Of a stretch of 64,000 nt of DNA, positions 19,589 to 27,632 are shown piece after piece. The stretch spans positions 682,001 to 746,000 of the forward strand of contig NZ_CP063400.1 of the NCBI RefSeq assembly GCF_021729865.1. The letters are read 5' to 3'. The position numbers were made by a program, and so were the translations under genes. Each line of letters opens with the position of its first letter. Within the stretch, counting starts at the first letter, position 1. Source of the stretch: Hydrogenophaga sp. SL48 (lineage in GTDB: Bacteria > Pseudomonadota > Gammaproteobacteria > Burkholderiales > Burkholderiaceae_C). The notes beneath the pieces are model-generated. The model did not search any database. It was not told the origin of the DNA and was given only the letters and a program-made list of their open reading frames with translations.

Positions 19589-19679
19589 GAGCCCACCCCC
19601 GCGCCGCCTTCGGCGTCACCCCCTCAAGGGGGCAACGCGATGCGGCCCGGCAAAGCCGGTTCCGCCGCGTTCTGGCAGT
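19589..19679. repeat. extragenic GC-rich repeat, copy B (inverted)
   Basis: Read on the minus strand this is GCGGCGGAACCGGCTTTGCC, GGGCCGCATCGCGT, a CCCCCTTGAGGGGG hairpin and a GGGGGTGGGCTC end, the same order as copy A at 6807-6890. It lies immediately after the small zur-operon gene and may separate it from the DUF3299-like gene. Confidence 0.75.
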
Positions 19680-19698
19680 GAATTTCCTCTCTTCATAT

Positions 19699-20265
19699 AT
19701 GAATCATTTCCTTCGTGGCGCCTTGTTGCTGTTGGCTTGTTCTTCCGGGCTGGCTGGCGCTCAGCTGTCTTCGCCGCTGGGCACCGCTCCGGCCAGCAAG
19801 CCGTCGTCGGAGTCGGGTTCTGGGACAGCACCCACCGTGCCGCATGTGGCGGGGCAGGGGCCGGGGGTGCACAGCCCGCTGTCGCCGTTCGCTCCGCTCA
19901 CCGCGCGTGCCGATGTGGTGGCGTGGTCGCTGCTGACCGACATCAAGACCCAGATCCAGAACCGGCGCATCGTGCCGGTGTACACGCCGGCCGTGACGGC
20001 GCTGAACCAGAAGACGCAGCGCCTGCAGGGCTTCATGGTGCCGCTCGGCCCAGGGGGGCAGCAGCGCCACTTCCTGCTGGCCTCGGTGCCGCCCACCTGC
20101 GCGTTCTGCACGCCCGGCGGGCCCGAGAGCATGGTCGAGGTGCGCACGCGCGAGCCGGTGAAGTACAGCCTCAATGCCGTCGTGGTCGAGGGCAAGTTCC
20201 ATGTGCTGCAAAACGATCCTTACGGCCTGTACTACCGGATCACCGAAGCCATCGGGGTGAAGTGA
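19699..20265 (+). CDS. DUF3299-like secreted protein
   Basis: The 188-residue precursor has a signal peptide (FLRGALLLLACSSGLAGA) and a proline/serine-rich linker to about residue 60. The folded part has the DUF3299 pattern: a tryptophan-containing strand (ADVVAWSLL), LQGFMVPLGPGGQQRHFLL and then PTCAFCTPGGPESMVEV with a CxxC. DUF3299 proteins recur beside zinc- or metal-linked ABC transporter operons, which matches the locus here. It is periplasmic or lipid-anchored; its function is not known. Confidence 0.7.
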   Translation: MNHFLRGALLLLACSSGLAGAQLSSPLGTAPASKPSSESGSGTAPTVPHVAGQGPGVHSPLSPFAPLTARADVVAWSLLTDIKTQIQNRRIVPVYTPAVTALNQKTQRLQGFMVPLGPGGQQRHFLLASVPPTCAFCTPGGPESMVEVRTREPVKYSLNAVVVEGKFHVLQNDPYGLYYRITEAIGVK

Positions 20266-20347
20266 GTGGGCGCTGCTTCGCGCAACGTGAAGCCTGTTCG
20301 TCCTCTGTCGCGCTGAAGCGGTAGTGCCCTCACGGTACGATCCCCGG

Positions 20348-21304
20348 GTGAACCTCAGCACCCACCCCGTCGTCGTCTCTCTCACCCCGGTGTTTCTGCT
20401 CATCGCGCTCGGTTACCTGGCCGGGAGGCTCAACTGGATCCGCGATTCGGCCGTCAAGGACCTGTCCAACCTGGTCTTCCTGCTGCTGATCCCGGCGCTG
20501 CTGTTCCGCACCATGAGCGCGGTGCATGTGGAGACGCTGGACCTGCGCCCGCTGCTGGCGTATTTCCCTGCGGCCTTGCTGCTGCTGTTTGCCTCGATCG
20601 CCTGGCGCGGCTTCAACCGCAGCAGCGTGGTGATGGCGCTCGGGGGCGTGTTCTCCAACATGGTGATGATCGGCATCACGCTGATGGAGCTGGCCTACGG
20701 CAAGGACGCGCTGGTCACGCTGCTCACGCTGGTGTCCGTGCACGCGCTGATCCTGCTGACCGTGGGCTCGGTGGTGCTGGAACTGGTGGTGGCGCGCGAG
20801 GCTCGGGAGGGCGGTGAGCGCGCCCCGCATGTGCTGGAGACCGCGTGGTCCGCGTTCAAAGGCGCGCTGATCCACCCCATTCCCCTGCCCATCATCAGCG
20901 GCCTGCTGTTCGCCCAGACCGGACTGACGCTGCCCACCGTGGTGGACAAGCCGCTGCAGCTGCTCGGCAGCGCCTTCGGACCGATCGCCCTGGTGCTGGT
21001 GGGCGTCACGCTGGCGCGCACGCCGCTGGGCGGGCACCTCAAGCCTGCCTTGTTGATCACCGTATCGAAGAACCTGGTGTTGCCGCTGATGGTGGGCGCC
21101 TCGGCCTGGGCCTGGGGCATCACCGGCCTGCCACTGACCGTGATGGTCGTGGCCGCCGCGTTGCCGATGGGCGCCAACGTGTTCCTGTTCGCGCAGCGCT
21201 ACGAGGTGGATCAGGGTCTGACGACGGCCGCCATGGGGCTGTCCACCGCGCTGGCGCTGTTCACCCTCACGCTGGTGATGCTGGTCATGGCAGGAATCAG
21301 TTGA
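20348..21304 (+). CDS. AEC-family auxin efflux carrier-like transporter
   Basis: The chosen GTG gives 318 residues beginning VNLSTHPVVV; another GTG at 20324 would add eight residues. About ten helices are arranged as two inverted five-helix units, with FLLIALGYLAGRLNWI and NLVFLLLIPALLFRTMS at the N-terminus and LPMGANVFLFAQRYEVD near the C-terminus, all typical of AEC proteins (MdcF, YfdV). These are secondary carriers for organic acids; the substrate is unknown. It stands alone between two repeats. Confidence 0.88.
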   Translation: MNLSTHPVVVSLTPVFLLIALGYLAGRLNWIRDSAVKDLSNLVFLLLIPALLFRTMSAVHVETLDLRPLLAYFPAALLLLFASIAWRGFNRSSVVMALGGVFSNMVMIGITLMELAYGKDALVTLLTLVSVHALILLTVGSVVLELVVAREAREGGERAPHVLETAWSAFKGALIHPIPLPIISGLLFAQTGLTLPTVVDKPLQLLGSAFGPIALVLVGVTLARTPLGGHLKPALLITVSKNLVLPLMVGASAWAWGITGLPLTVMVVAAALPMGANVFLFAQRYEVDQGLTTAAMGLSTALALFTLTLVMLVMAGIS

Positions 21305-21338
21305 CCTGCCGGCGCGAAGTGCATTGCCACCAGGACAC

Positions 21339-21414
21339 CGCGGAACCGGCTTCGCCGGGCCGCAGGTGGCGCCCCTTGAGGGGTGCGCACCGCAGGTGCG
21401 GCGCGGGGTGAGCC
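21339..21414. repeat. extragenic GC-rich repeat, copy C
   Basis: The order GCGGAACCGGCTTCGCCGGG, CCGCA, GCCCCTTGAGGGG hairpin, GCACCGCAGGTGCGGCGCGGGG and TGAGCCTC matches copy A. It fills the gap between the AEC gene and the convergent TM2-like gene. Confidence 0.75.
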
Positions 21415-21415
21415 T

Positions 21416-21871
21416 CTACTGACTGATTTTCTTGGCTTCTTCGATCTGGTACTCGAAGTAGTGCTGGATGCCAAAGGCCAGGCTGCCCATGAAGGCGATG
21501 GTGCCGACGAGCAAGGCCAGCACCAGGGCGCCGATGGTGAGCCAGTTCGTGCCGCCTGCGGCCGATTCGCTGTCCAGTCCGGGGTTGAACCAGGCATTCC
21601 ACTTCGCGCGGTCGCTCAGGGCATAGACGATGGCCGCCAGGCAAGCCACAGCGATGCTCGCACCGAGGAACGGGATCAGTACCCAGGACAGCCGGTCGTC
21701 CTGCCCCAGCGTCTGCACACGCTCCACCCCCCACCAACCCAGCGCGGCGGCGATGGGGTGAAGCCAGCCGATCCAGTCGCTCAGCCCACGCAGGTAGAAG
21801 CGGTGCAGGCCCATGCTGCCGCCGAGCACCGCGAGCCAGACGGTCAGGGTCTTGTTCCTGGGGCGGCTCAT
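21416..21871 (-). CDS. small TM2-domain-like membrane protein
   Basis: The start MSRPRNKTL gives 151 residues; the open frame upstream of it overlaps the region before the acetyltransferase and is ignored. AVLGGSMGLHRFYLRG is the TM2 signature (two helices joined by a GxHRFY turn). Helices at roughly 10-30, 70-95 and 115-138 follow, and the C-terminus is cytoplasmic and charged. Function unknown. Confidence 0.75.
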   Translation of the reverse strand: MSRPRNKTLTVWLAVLGGSMGLHRFYLRGLSDWIGWLHPIAAALGWWGVERVQTLGQDDRLSWVLIPFLGASIAVACLAAIVYALSDRAKWNAWFNPGLDSESAAGGTNWLTIGALVLALLVGTIAFMGSLAFGIQHYFEYQIEEAKKISQ

Positions 21872-21932
21872 AAGGAAACCTCCGCTCTTCGAGCTGCGGT
21901 GCGAGCTTGCTTGGGGCGGCCCGGCGCTGCGC

Positions 21933-22481
21933 TCATGCCGCGCGCCCGCTGTCTTCAGGCGGGGTGCTGTCGCCCGCGCCCAGGCTGCGCTGCATGATGA
22001 CGATGTCGAGCCAGCGGCCGAACTTCCAGCCGCAGGACTGCACGACCCCCACCTGTTCAAAACCCAGCGCGCGGTGCACGCCGATCGAGCCGGCGTTGGC
22101 CGAGTCGCCGATCACCGCCATCACCTTGCGAACGCCGCTGCGCTCCAGCTGGGCCATCAGCTCCGCGAGCAGGGCCTTGCCCAAGCCTTTGCCGGCGGTG
22201 TCCGGCGCCAGGTAGATCGAATCCTCCACCGAAAAACGGTAGGCCGGGCGCGGCTTGAACCAGTTGCCGTAGGCAAAGCCCAGCACCTGGCCGTCTTCTT
22301 CGATCACCAGCCAGGGCAGGCCTTTGCCCAGCACGTTCGCGCGCCGCGCGGCCATGTCGGCCACGCTGGGCGGGGTGGTTTCAAAGGTGCCAGTGCCGTG
22401 CAGCACGTGGTGGCCGTAGATGTGGGTGATGGCGTCGAGGTCGTCTTCGAGGCTGGGGCGGATCAGGGGCATGTCGGGCAA
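21933..22481 (-). CDS. GNAT-family N-acetyltransferase (phosphinothricin acetyltransferase type)
   Basis: The protein has 182 residues. IRPSLEDDLDAITHIYGHHV at the N-terminus, YRFSVEDSIYLAPDTAGKGLGKALLAELM as the acetyl-CoA-binding strand-loop-helix, and VHRALGFEQVGVVQSCGWKFGRWLDIVIMQR near the end all match the Pat/YncA (MddA) subfamily. Members acetylate phosphinothricin, methionine sulfone or similar amino acids. It is read toward the small membrane gene, 61 bases apart, and could be co-transcribed with it. Confidence 0.88.
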   Translation of the reverse strand: MPDMPLIRPSLEDDLDAITHIYGHHVLHGTGTFETTPPSVADMAARRANVLGKGLPWLVIEEDGQVLGFAYGNWFKPRPAYRFSVEDSIYLAPDTAGKGLGKALLAELMAQLERSGVRKVMAVIGDSANAGSIGVHRALGFEQVGVVQSCGWKFGRWLDIVIMQRSLGAGDSTPPEDSGRAA

Positions 22482-22500
22482 GTGCTGGATTGAAGAGAGG

Positions 22501-22531
22501 GTGCTGCGAGGTTTGCCACACGGGCTATAAT
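22501..22531 (+). promoter_or_regulatory. promoter of the rpsP operon
   Basis: A consensus -10 box TATAAT stands at 22526-22531, followed by CGCGGG, a G/C-rich start region also seen after the -10 at 47597-47602 on the other strand. The -35 region is weak. A leader of about 125 bases leads to rpsP, whose ATG follows AAGGATAAATC. Confidence 0.65.
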
Positions 22532-22664
22532 CGCGGGTTTTGTGGCGTTTCGCTGGCCGGGTGGTCAGTCGTGTGTCTCAGGCGCCGCAATGAATCGGGT
22601 TTATTCAGCCAAAAAAACCCATTGAAGCTCCGATCTTGGGGCTTCTCCACCCGAAGGATAAATC

Positions 22665-22922
22665 ATGGTCGTCATTCGACTCTCCCGCGGCGGCTCCAAG
22701 TCGCGCCCGTTCTACAACATCGTGGTTGCCGACAAGCGCAACCGCCGCGATGGCCGTTTCATCGAGCGCATCGGCTTCTACAACCCGCTGGCCCGCGGTG
22801 GTGAAGAGCCCCTGCGCATCGCTCAGGATCGCCTGTCCTACTGGACCAGCGTGGGTGCCGAGCCGTCGGACACCGTGGTCCGCCTGGTCAAGCAAAACGC
22901 CGCCAAGGCCGTCGCCGCCTGA
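22665..22922 (+). CDS. rpsP: 30S ribosomal protein S16
   Basis: The 85-residue protein begins [41 protein letters not shown], the standard S16 sequence. It binds 16S rRNA early in small-subunit assembly. It heads the conserved rpsP-rimM-trmD-rplS operon. Confidence 0.97.
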   Translation: MVVIRLSRGGSKSRPFYNIVVADKRNRRDGRFIERIGFYNPLARGGEEPLRIAQDRLSYWTSVGAEPSDTVVRLVKQNAAKAVAA

Positions 22923-22969
22923 TCGGTCTGGCCAGCCCGTCCAGGGTTGGCTGGTCTGCCTCCTTCCGC

Positions 22970-23560
22970 ATGTCCAACAGCCCATTCGCCATCGCGTCCT
23001 TGCCGGACGATGCCATCGAACTGGGCCGGATTCAGGAAGCCTGGGGCATCAAAGGCTGGGTTCGCATCCTGCCGCACAGCGCCGACACCTCGGCGCTGTT
23101 TGAAACCTCCGAATGGTTTCTCCAGCCGCCCGAAGCCCGCTTCGCTCGCGGCTTTTCTGCGTTTTCGGGTGTCGTTCGCATCGGTGTGGCCGAGATCAAG
23201 GCCCACTCCGACGGCATCGTCGCCCGGCTGGAAGGCGTCGACGACCGAACGGGCGCCGAAGCATTGAAGGGCGTGCGCATCAACGTGCCGCGCAGCGCCT
23301 TCCCCGCCACCCCCGAGGGTGAGTACTACTGGGTTGATCTGATCGGCCTGGATGTGGTCAACCGCGAAGGCCTGCACATGGGCGTCGTGCGCGACCTCAT
23401 GCCCACCGGGCCGAACTCGGTGCTGGTGATGGCGTACACCGAAACCGTCGATGGTCAGGAGCAGACCGCCGAACGCATGATTCCTTTTGTCGGCGCCTAC
23501 GTGGACGACGTGGACCTCAAGGCCCGCCGCATCACGGTCGACTGGCAGCCAGACTACTGA
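22970..23560 (+). CDS. rimM: 16S rRNA processing protein
   Basis: The 196-residue protein has the N-terminal RimM domain (ELGRIQEAWGIKGWVRILPHS) and a C-terminal PRC-barrel part (EYYWVDLIGLDVVNREGLHMGVVRDL, ending RRITVDWQPDY). It helps mature the 30S head and binds S19. It starts 48 bases after rpsP in the usual order. Confidence 0.95.
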   Translation: MSNSPFAIASLPDDAIELGRIQEAWGIKGWVRILPHSADTSALFETSEWFLQPPEARFARGFSAFSGVVRIGVAEIKAHSDGIVARLEGVDDRTGAEALKGVRINVPRSAFPATPEGEYYWVDLIGLDVVNREGLHMGVVRDLMPTGPNSVLVMAYTETVDGQEQTAERMIPFVGAYVDDVDLKARRITVDWQPDY

Positions 23561-23571
23561 CGGAGCGCATC

Positions 23572-24348
23572 TTGCGCTTCGACGTCATCACGCTGTTTCC
23601 GGAGTTGTTCGAGCCGTTTTTCAAGAGCGGCATCACCCGGCGAGCTTTTGAATCCAGACAGGTGGACGTGCGGCTGTGGAATCCGCGCGATTTCGCTGAA
23701 GGCAATTACCGCCGGGTGGACGACCGGCCGTTCGGTGGCGGTCCTGGTATGGTGATGATGGCCGAGCCGATGTGGCAGTGCCTGCAGGCCATCCGCGCCG
23801 ACCGAGAAGAGGCCGCAGACGCCCAGGCTCCGGTGGTGCTTTTTTCGCCCATCGGTCAGCGGCTGGACCATGCCGGTGCCACGCAGTGGTCCGCCAGCGC
23901 TGGCGCGGTGCTGGTGTGTGGCCGCTACGAGGGCATCGACCAGCGCTTCATCGACACCTGTGTGAACCGGCAGATCAGCCTGGGTGATTTTGTGCTGTCG
24001 GGCGGCGAGATCGCTGCGCTGGCCTTGCTGGATTCGGTGGCCCGCCTGATGCCCGGTGTGCTCAGCGACGAGGGCAGCCACCAGCAGGACAGTTTCAACC
24101 CGGCGCTCGATGGCCTGCTCGACAGTCCACACCACACCCGCCCCGAGGTCTGGCAAGGCCCACAGGGGCCGATGGCCGTGCCGGAGGTGCTGCTGGGCGG
24201 GCACCACGAACGCATCGCGCGCTACCGGCGCGAGCAGAGCCTGACGCTGACCGAGTGCCTGCGGCCCGACTTGCTGGCGCAGGCCCGGGAGGCTGGCAGG
24301 CTCACCAAAGCCGACGAGGCTTTTCTGCGCCAGTCAAAAAAGCTATAA
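23572..24348 (+). CDS. trmD: tRNA (guanine-N1-)-methyltransferase
   Basis: The enzyme methylates G37 of tRNAs reading CNN codons and some others, preventing frameshifting. The 258 residues begin with FDVITLFPELFEPFFKSGITRRAFE and contain the trefoil-knot SAM site (GRYEGIDQRFIDTCVNRQISLGDFVLSGGE) and SFNPALDGLLDSPHHTRP. The start is a TTG at 23572, 11 bases after the rimM stop, since no ATG or GTG fits the family's N-terminus. The last codons overlap a probable promoter for rplS. Confidence 0.95.
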   Translation: MRFDVITLFPELFEPFFKSGITRRAFESRQVDVRLWNPRDFAEGNYRRVDDRPFGGGPGMVMMAEPMWQCLQAIRADREEAADAQAPVVLFSPIGQRLDHAGATQWSASAGAVLVCGRYEGIDQRFIDTCVNRQISLGDFVLSGGEIAALALLDSVARLMPGVLSDEGSHQQDSFNPALDGLLDSPHHTRPEVWQGPQGPMAVPEVLLGGHHERIARYRREQSLTLTECLRPDLLAQAREAGRLTKADEAFLRQSKKL

Positions 24349-24349
24349 T
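24344..24349 (+). promoter_or_regulatory. probable rplS promoter (-10 box) in the trmD stop region
   Basis: TATAAT spans the trmD stop codon. It is followed by a 144-base untranslated stretch with paired segments (for example GGCCGCCGTGACC/GGGCC and CCAACCCGTTGG) before rplS. This would allow L19 to be made at a higher rate than TrmD, as in other bacteria, where TrmD is much less abundant. Confidence 0.5.
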
Positions 24350-24493
24350 CCAGGGCTTTTCGATCCTCTGACCGGCCGCCGTGACCGGGCCAGCCCGCAG
24401 CAAGCGCCAACCCGTTGGCAACCGCTGGACAGGGCCCCTGCCGGATTCGTGGCCTTTAGTGCAGCGCGGGCATGATCGTGAAATCAGGAAACC

Positions 24494-24850
24494 ATGAACC
24501 TCATCCAGACCCTTGAGCAAGAAGAAATTGCTCGCTTGAACAAAACCATTCCGGCGTTTGCCCCTGGTGACACCGTGATCGTCAGCGTGAACGTGATCGA
24601 AGGCACCCGCAAGCGCGTGCAGGCCTACGAAGGCGTGGTGGTGGCCCGTCGCAACCGTGGCCTGAACTCCAGCTTCATCGTGCGCAAGATCTCCAACGGC
24701 GAAGGCGTGGAACGCACTTTCCCGCTGTACAGCCCGCTGATTTCCGCCATCGAAGTCAAACGCCGCGGTGCCGTGCGCCGCGCCAAGCTGTACTACCTGC
24801 GCGAGCGCAGCGGCAAGTCGGCCCGCATCAAGGAAAAGCTGGGCGCGTAA
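24494..24850 (+). CDS. rplS: 50S ribosomal protein L19
   Basis: The 118-residue protein has the L19 signature blocks [45 protein letters not shown] and [22 protein letters not shown]. It sits at the 30S-50S interface. It closes the rpsP operon and is followed by a strong terminator. Confidence 0.97.
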   Translation: MNLIQTLEQEEIARLNKTIPAFAPGDTVIVSVNVIEGTRKRVQAYEGVVVARRNRGLNSSFIVRKISNGEGVERTFPLYSPLISAIEVKRRGAVRRAKLYYLRERSGKSARIKEKLGA

Positions 24851-24895
24851 GCGAACGGTCCACAGCCGGGGGCAGACCGCTTCCGCTGCCCTGAA

Positions 24896-24923
24896 AAAAA
24901 GCCGCTCCATGGAGCGGCTTTTT
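24896..24923 (+). terminator. terminator of the rpsP-rplS operon
   Basis: Stem GCCGCTCC/GGAGCGGC flanked by five A and five T, giving a rho-independent terminator that can work in both directions. The same stem is used at 33611-33638. Confidence 0.9.
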
Positions 24924-24969
24924 CATGCCTGATCGCCGCACGTTGTGGTGTGCCCTATGCTTGAAAGCC

Positions 24970-25668
24970 ATGTCCGATCCTGTGCCCCTCCGTTTCCCCC
25001 CGTCGTTTGATCCGCGCCAGGCGCCGGTGCTGAGGGTTTCGGGTGATGACGTTTTGCGTCCCCCCGCGCCACAGCGCCTGACCGTCCCGGGACTGCGTGC
25101 GCTGTTCCACAGCCCACCGATCTGGACCCCGGAATTGATCAAGGAAAAGAAGTTTGCCGACCGCGCGCCGGCGCAGGCCGCTGTGTTGTTGCCATTGGTC
25201 ATGCACGAACGCCCGACCTTGTTGTTGACCCAGCGCACGGCCCACCTGTCGACCCACTCCGGGCAGATCGCTTTTCCGGGTGGCAAGCTCGATGACGTCG
25301 ATGTCAATGCCACCGCCGCGGCCCTGCGGGAGACCCAGGAAGAAATTGGCCTGACGGCCGACTGGATCGAGGTGCTGGGGCATCTGCCCGAGTACGTGAC
25401 CGGAACATCGTTCACCGTGACACCGGTGGTCGCTCTGGTGCGACCCGGTTTCGTGCTTCAGCCGAATCCGCACGAGGTGGACGATGTGTTCGAGGTGCCG
25501 CTGGACTTTCTCATGGATCCCGCCAATCACCACAGGCACGGATTTGAGTGGGATGGTGTGATGCGGGAGTGGTACGCCATGCCTTACCAGGACGGCGCCC
25601 GCGAGCGATTCATCTGGGGCGCCACCGCCGGCATGTTGCGCAACTTCTATCGCCTGCTGATCGCCTGA
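24970..25668 (+). CDS. Nudix hydrolase, CoA pyrophosphatase type
   Basis: Starting at MSDPVPLRFPP the protein has 232 residues; an upstream ATG at 24925 sits too close to the terminator. The Nudix box (GGKLDDVD then ALRETQEEIGL) is preceded by LLTQRTAHLSTHSGQIAFPGG, the UPF0035 motif that marks CoA-specific enzymes. It cleaves CoA and its derivatives to 3',5'-ADP and phosphopantetheine. It lies 30 bases before the CobD-like gene in the order conserved in Burkholderiales. Confidence 0.9.
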   Translation: MSDPVPLRFPPSFDPRQAPVLRVSGDDVLRPPAPQRLTVPGLRALFHSPPIWTPELIKEKKFADRAPAQAAVLLPLVMHERPTLLLTQRTAHLSTHSGQIAFPGGKLDDVDVNATAAALRETQEEIGLTADWIEVLGHLPEYVTGTSFTVTPVVALVRPGFVLQPNPHEVDDVFEVPLDFLMDPANHHRHGFEWDGVMREWYAMPYQDGARERFIWGATAGMLRNFYRLLIA

Positions 25669-25698
25669 GGCGTCGCCACCCGTCGCTATGATGGCGCC

Positions 25699-26628
25699 AT
25701 GAGTTTTTTCGCCATCCTCATCGCTTTGCTGATCGAGCAGACCCGCCCCCTGGGATTCGACAACCCGGTGCATGCCGGTTTGCGCAGCTGGGCCCGGATG
25801 GTCCGACGCAATCTCGACACCGGACAACCCGGACATGGCTGGCTGGCCTGGGCGCTGGCGGCGGGGGCGCCTGCGCTGGGTGCTGCGCTGGTGTATTGGG
25901 GCTTGTGGCAGTTCAGCAGCGTGCTGGCGTTCGTGTGGCTGGTGATCGTTTTGTATGTGACGCTGGGTTTCCGGCAGTTCAGCCACCATTTCACCGACAT
26001 TCGCCAGGCGCTCGAAGAAGGCAACGACGTTCGGGCGCGTGAGAAGCTGGCGCAGTGGCTGCATGTGGAAACGGTCAGTCTGCCGCGCACCGAGTTGCTG
26101 AGGCAGGTGATCGAGCAGTCGGTGCTGGCCGCCCACCGCCATGTGTTCGGGGTGCTGGCGGCTTTTGTGGTGTTCTGGCTGCTGGGGCTGGGGCCTGCAG
26201 GTGCGGTGCTGTACCGCATGGCGGAGTACCTGTCACGCAACTGGAAGGCCCGGCCCGACGGAACGCCCAGCGTGCCGCTCCAGAAGGCCAGTGCGCGCGG
26301 CTGGGAGTGGGTGGACCACCTGCCCGCGAGGGCCACTGCGCTCGGTTTCGCGGTGGTCGGCAACTTTGAGGAGGCGGTAGCGAGTTGGCGCGGTGAGGCC
26401 GAGCTGTTTGCACCAGGCAGCGACGGCGTCGTGCTCGCTGCGACCTCGGGAGCGCTCAACGTGCGCCTGAGTTCCCGCGAAGGGGTCATTGAAGAATCAG
26501 ACGGTGTCGCTGCGCGCCCCGAGCCGCAGCTGGCACATCTCGCGAGTGCGGTGGGCCTGGTGTGGCGCAGCGTGGTGCTGTGGATGCTGCTGCTGGCGCT
26601 GTTGACGCTGGCACGCCTGCTGGGCTGA
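25699..26628 (+). CDS. CobD/CbiB-family membrane protein
   Basis: The 309-residue protein has about four to five helices (residues 47-70, 75-95, 145-170, 285-305). FRQFSHHFTDIRQALEEGN is the conserved block of this CobD/CbiB-AmpE family. It is a stand-alone branch found in many Burkholderiales next to rsgA, without cobalamin genes around it, so a role in cobalamin synthesis is doubtful. It converges with rsgA; only eight bases separate the two stops. Confidence 0.8.
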   Translation: MSFFAILIALLIEQTRPLGFDNPVHAGLRSWARMVRRNLDTGQPGHGWLAWALAAGAPALGAALVYWGLWQFSSVLAFVWLVIVLYVTLGFRQFSHHFTDIRQALEEGNDVRAREKLAQWLHVETVSLPRTELLRQVIEQSVLAAHRHVFGVLAAFVVFWLLGLGPAGAVLYRMAEYLSRNWKARPDGTPSVPLQKASARGWEWVDHLPARATALGFAVVGNFEEAVASWRGEAELFAPGSDGVVLAATSGALNVRLSSREGVIEESDGVAARPEPQLAHLASAVGLVWRSVVLWMLLLALLTLARLLG

Positions 26629-26636
26629 CCCTGCAC

Positions 26637-27632
26637 TCAGTAGGTTCTGCGCGCCGAGAGTTCGGCAAACAACTCCTGATAGATGCGGTATCGGTTCTCC
26701 GAGATGGAGCCGGGGCCTTCTGCGCCCGGTCCAGCTGCAGCTTTCTGCACGTTTGTGAGCACCACACAACCCGGCTCGTGCAGGTGCGTGCAGTTGTAGA
26801 AGCGGCAGTGGCCGAGCGTGGCGCGCAGGTCGGGCATCAGGTGGGCGAGCTGCATGGGCTCGATGTGGTTCAGACCAAATTCCTGAAAACCGGGCGAGTC
26901 GATCAGCGCCGTGCGCCGTGTGTCGTCCACCCAGTACCAGGTGGTGCTGGTGGTCGTGTGCTTGCCCGAATTGAGCGCGCGGGAGATTTCGCCTGTGAGC
27001 GCCCTGGCATGCGGCACCAGCCGGTTCACCAGCGTGCTCTTGCCCACGCCCGATGGGCCCAGCACCAGGGTGGTCTTGCCGGCCAGTCGCTCCATGAGTG
27101 CGTCCAGACCGGCTTCGCTGCTGGCGGCGGTGTCGCCCTTGAGTCGCAGCGGCAGCACATCGGTGCCCATGCGGCGGTAGGGTTCCAGCCGCGCCCACGC
27201 GTGGTCGTAGGCGGGCTGCAGATCGCTCTTGTTGAGCACGATCAGCACCGGAATGCCTTCGGCTTCTGCCGCGATCAGGGAGCGCGCCAGCTGGCGCTCG
27301 GAAAACTCCGGGTCGGCCGCGACCAGCACCAGGATCTGGTCCAGGTTGGCCGCGAACGACTTGGTGCGCAGTTCGTCTTGCCGGTAGAACAGGTTGCGCC
27401 GTGTTTCCACACGCTCGATGCTGCCTTCATCGCCCGTTGGCATCCAGCGCACCCTGTCACCAACGACGGACTGGCTCTTCTTGCCCCGTGGGTGGCAGAT
27501 GCGCCGTTGTCCGTCGGGGCTCTCCACGAGGCAATGGCGCCCGTAGGCCGCCACCACCAGACCTTCATCAAGACCGCCGGGTGCCCCCCTGGCGTCCACG
27601 GCATTGGCGCCAAGGGTCCGGGGCTGGCTCAT
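26637..27632 (-). CDS. rsgA: ribosome small subunit-dependent GTPase A
   Basis: The 331-residue protein combines an N-terminal OB fold (VVAAYGRHCLVE), a circularly permuted GTPase (G4 NKSDL precedes G1 GPSGVGKST and G3 DSPGFQEFG), and a zinc knuckle near the end (CRFYNCTHLHEPGC). RsgA checks late 30S assembly. Its start overlaps the stop of the M48 peptidase gene by four bases, so it is the second gene of that pair. Confidence 0.95.
   Translation of the reverse strand: MSQPRTLGANAVDARGAPGGLDEGLVVAAYGRHCLVESPDGQRRICHPRGKKSQSVVGDRVRWMPTGDEGSIERVETRRNLFYRQDELRTKSFAANLDQILVLVAADPEFSERQLARSLIAAEAEGIPVLIVLNKSDLQPAYDHAWARLEPYRRMGTDVLPLRLKGDTAASSEAGLDALMERLAGKTTLVLGPSGVGKSTLVNRLVPHARALTGEISRALNSGKHTTTSTTWYWVDDTRRTALIDSPGFQEFGLNHIEPMQLAHLMPDLRATLGHCRFYNCTHLHEPGCVVLTNVQKAAAGPGAEGPGSISENRYRIYQELFAELSARRTY

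Noticed and set aside
20324..20347. upstream GTG as start of the AEC transporter
   Set aside because: It adds a polar eight-residue segment not expected before the first helix; the GTG at 20348 is a better fit, although not proven.
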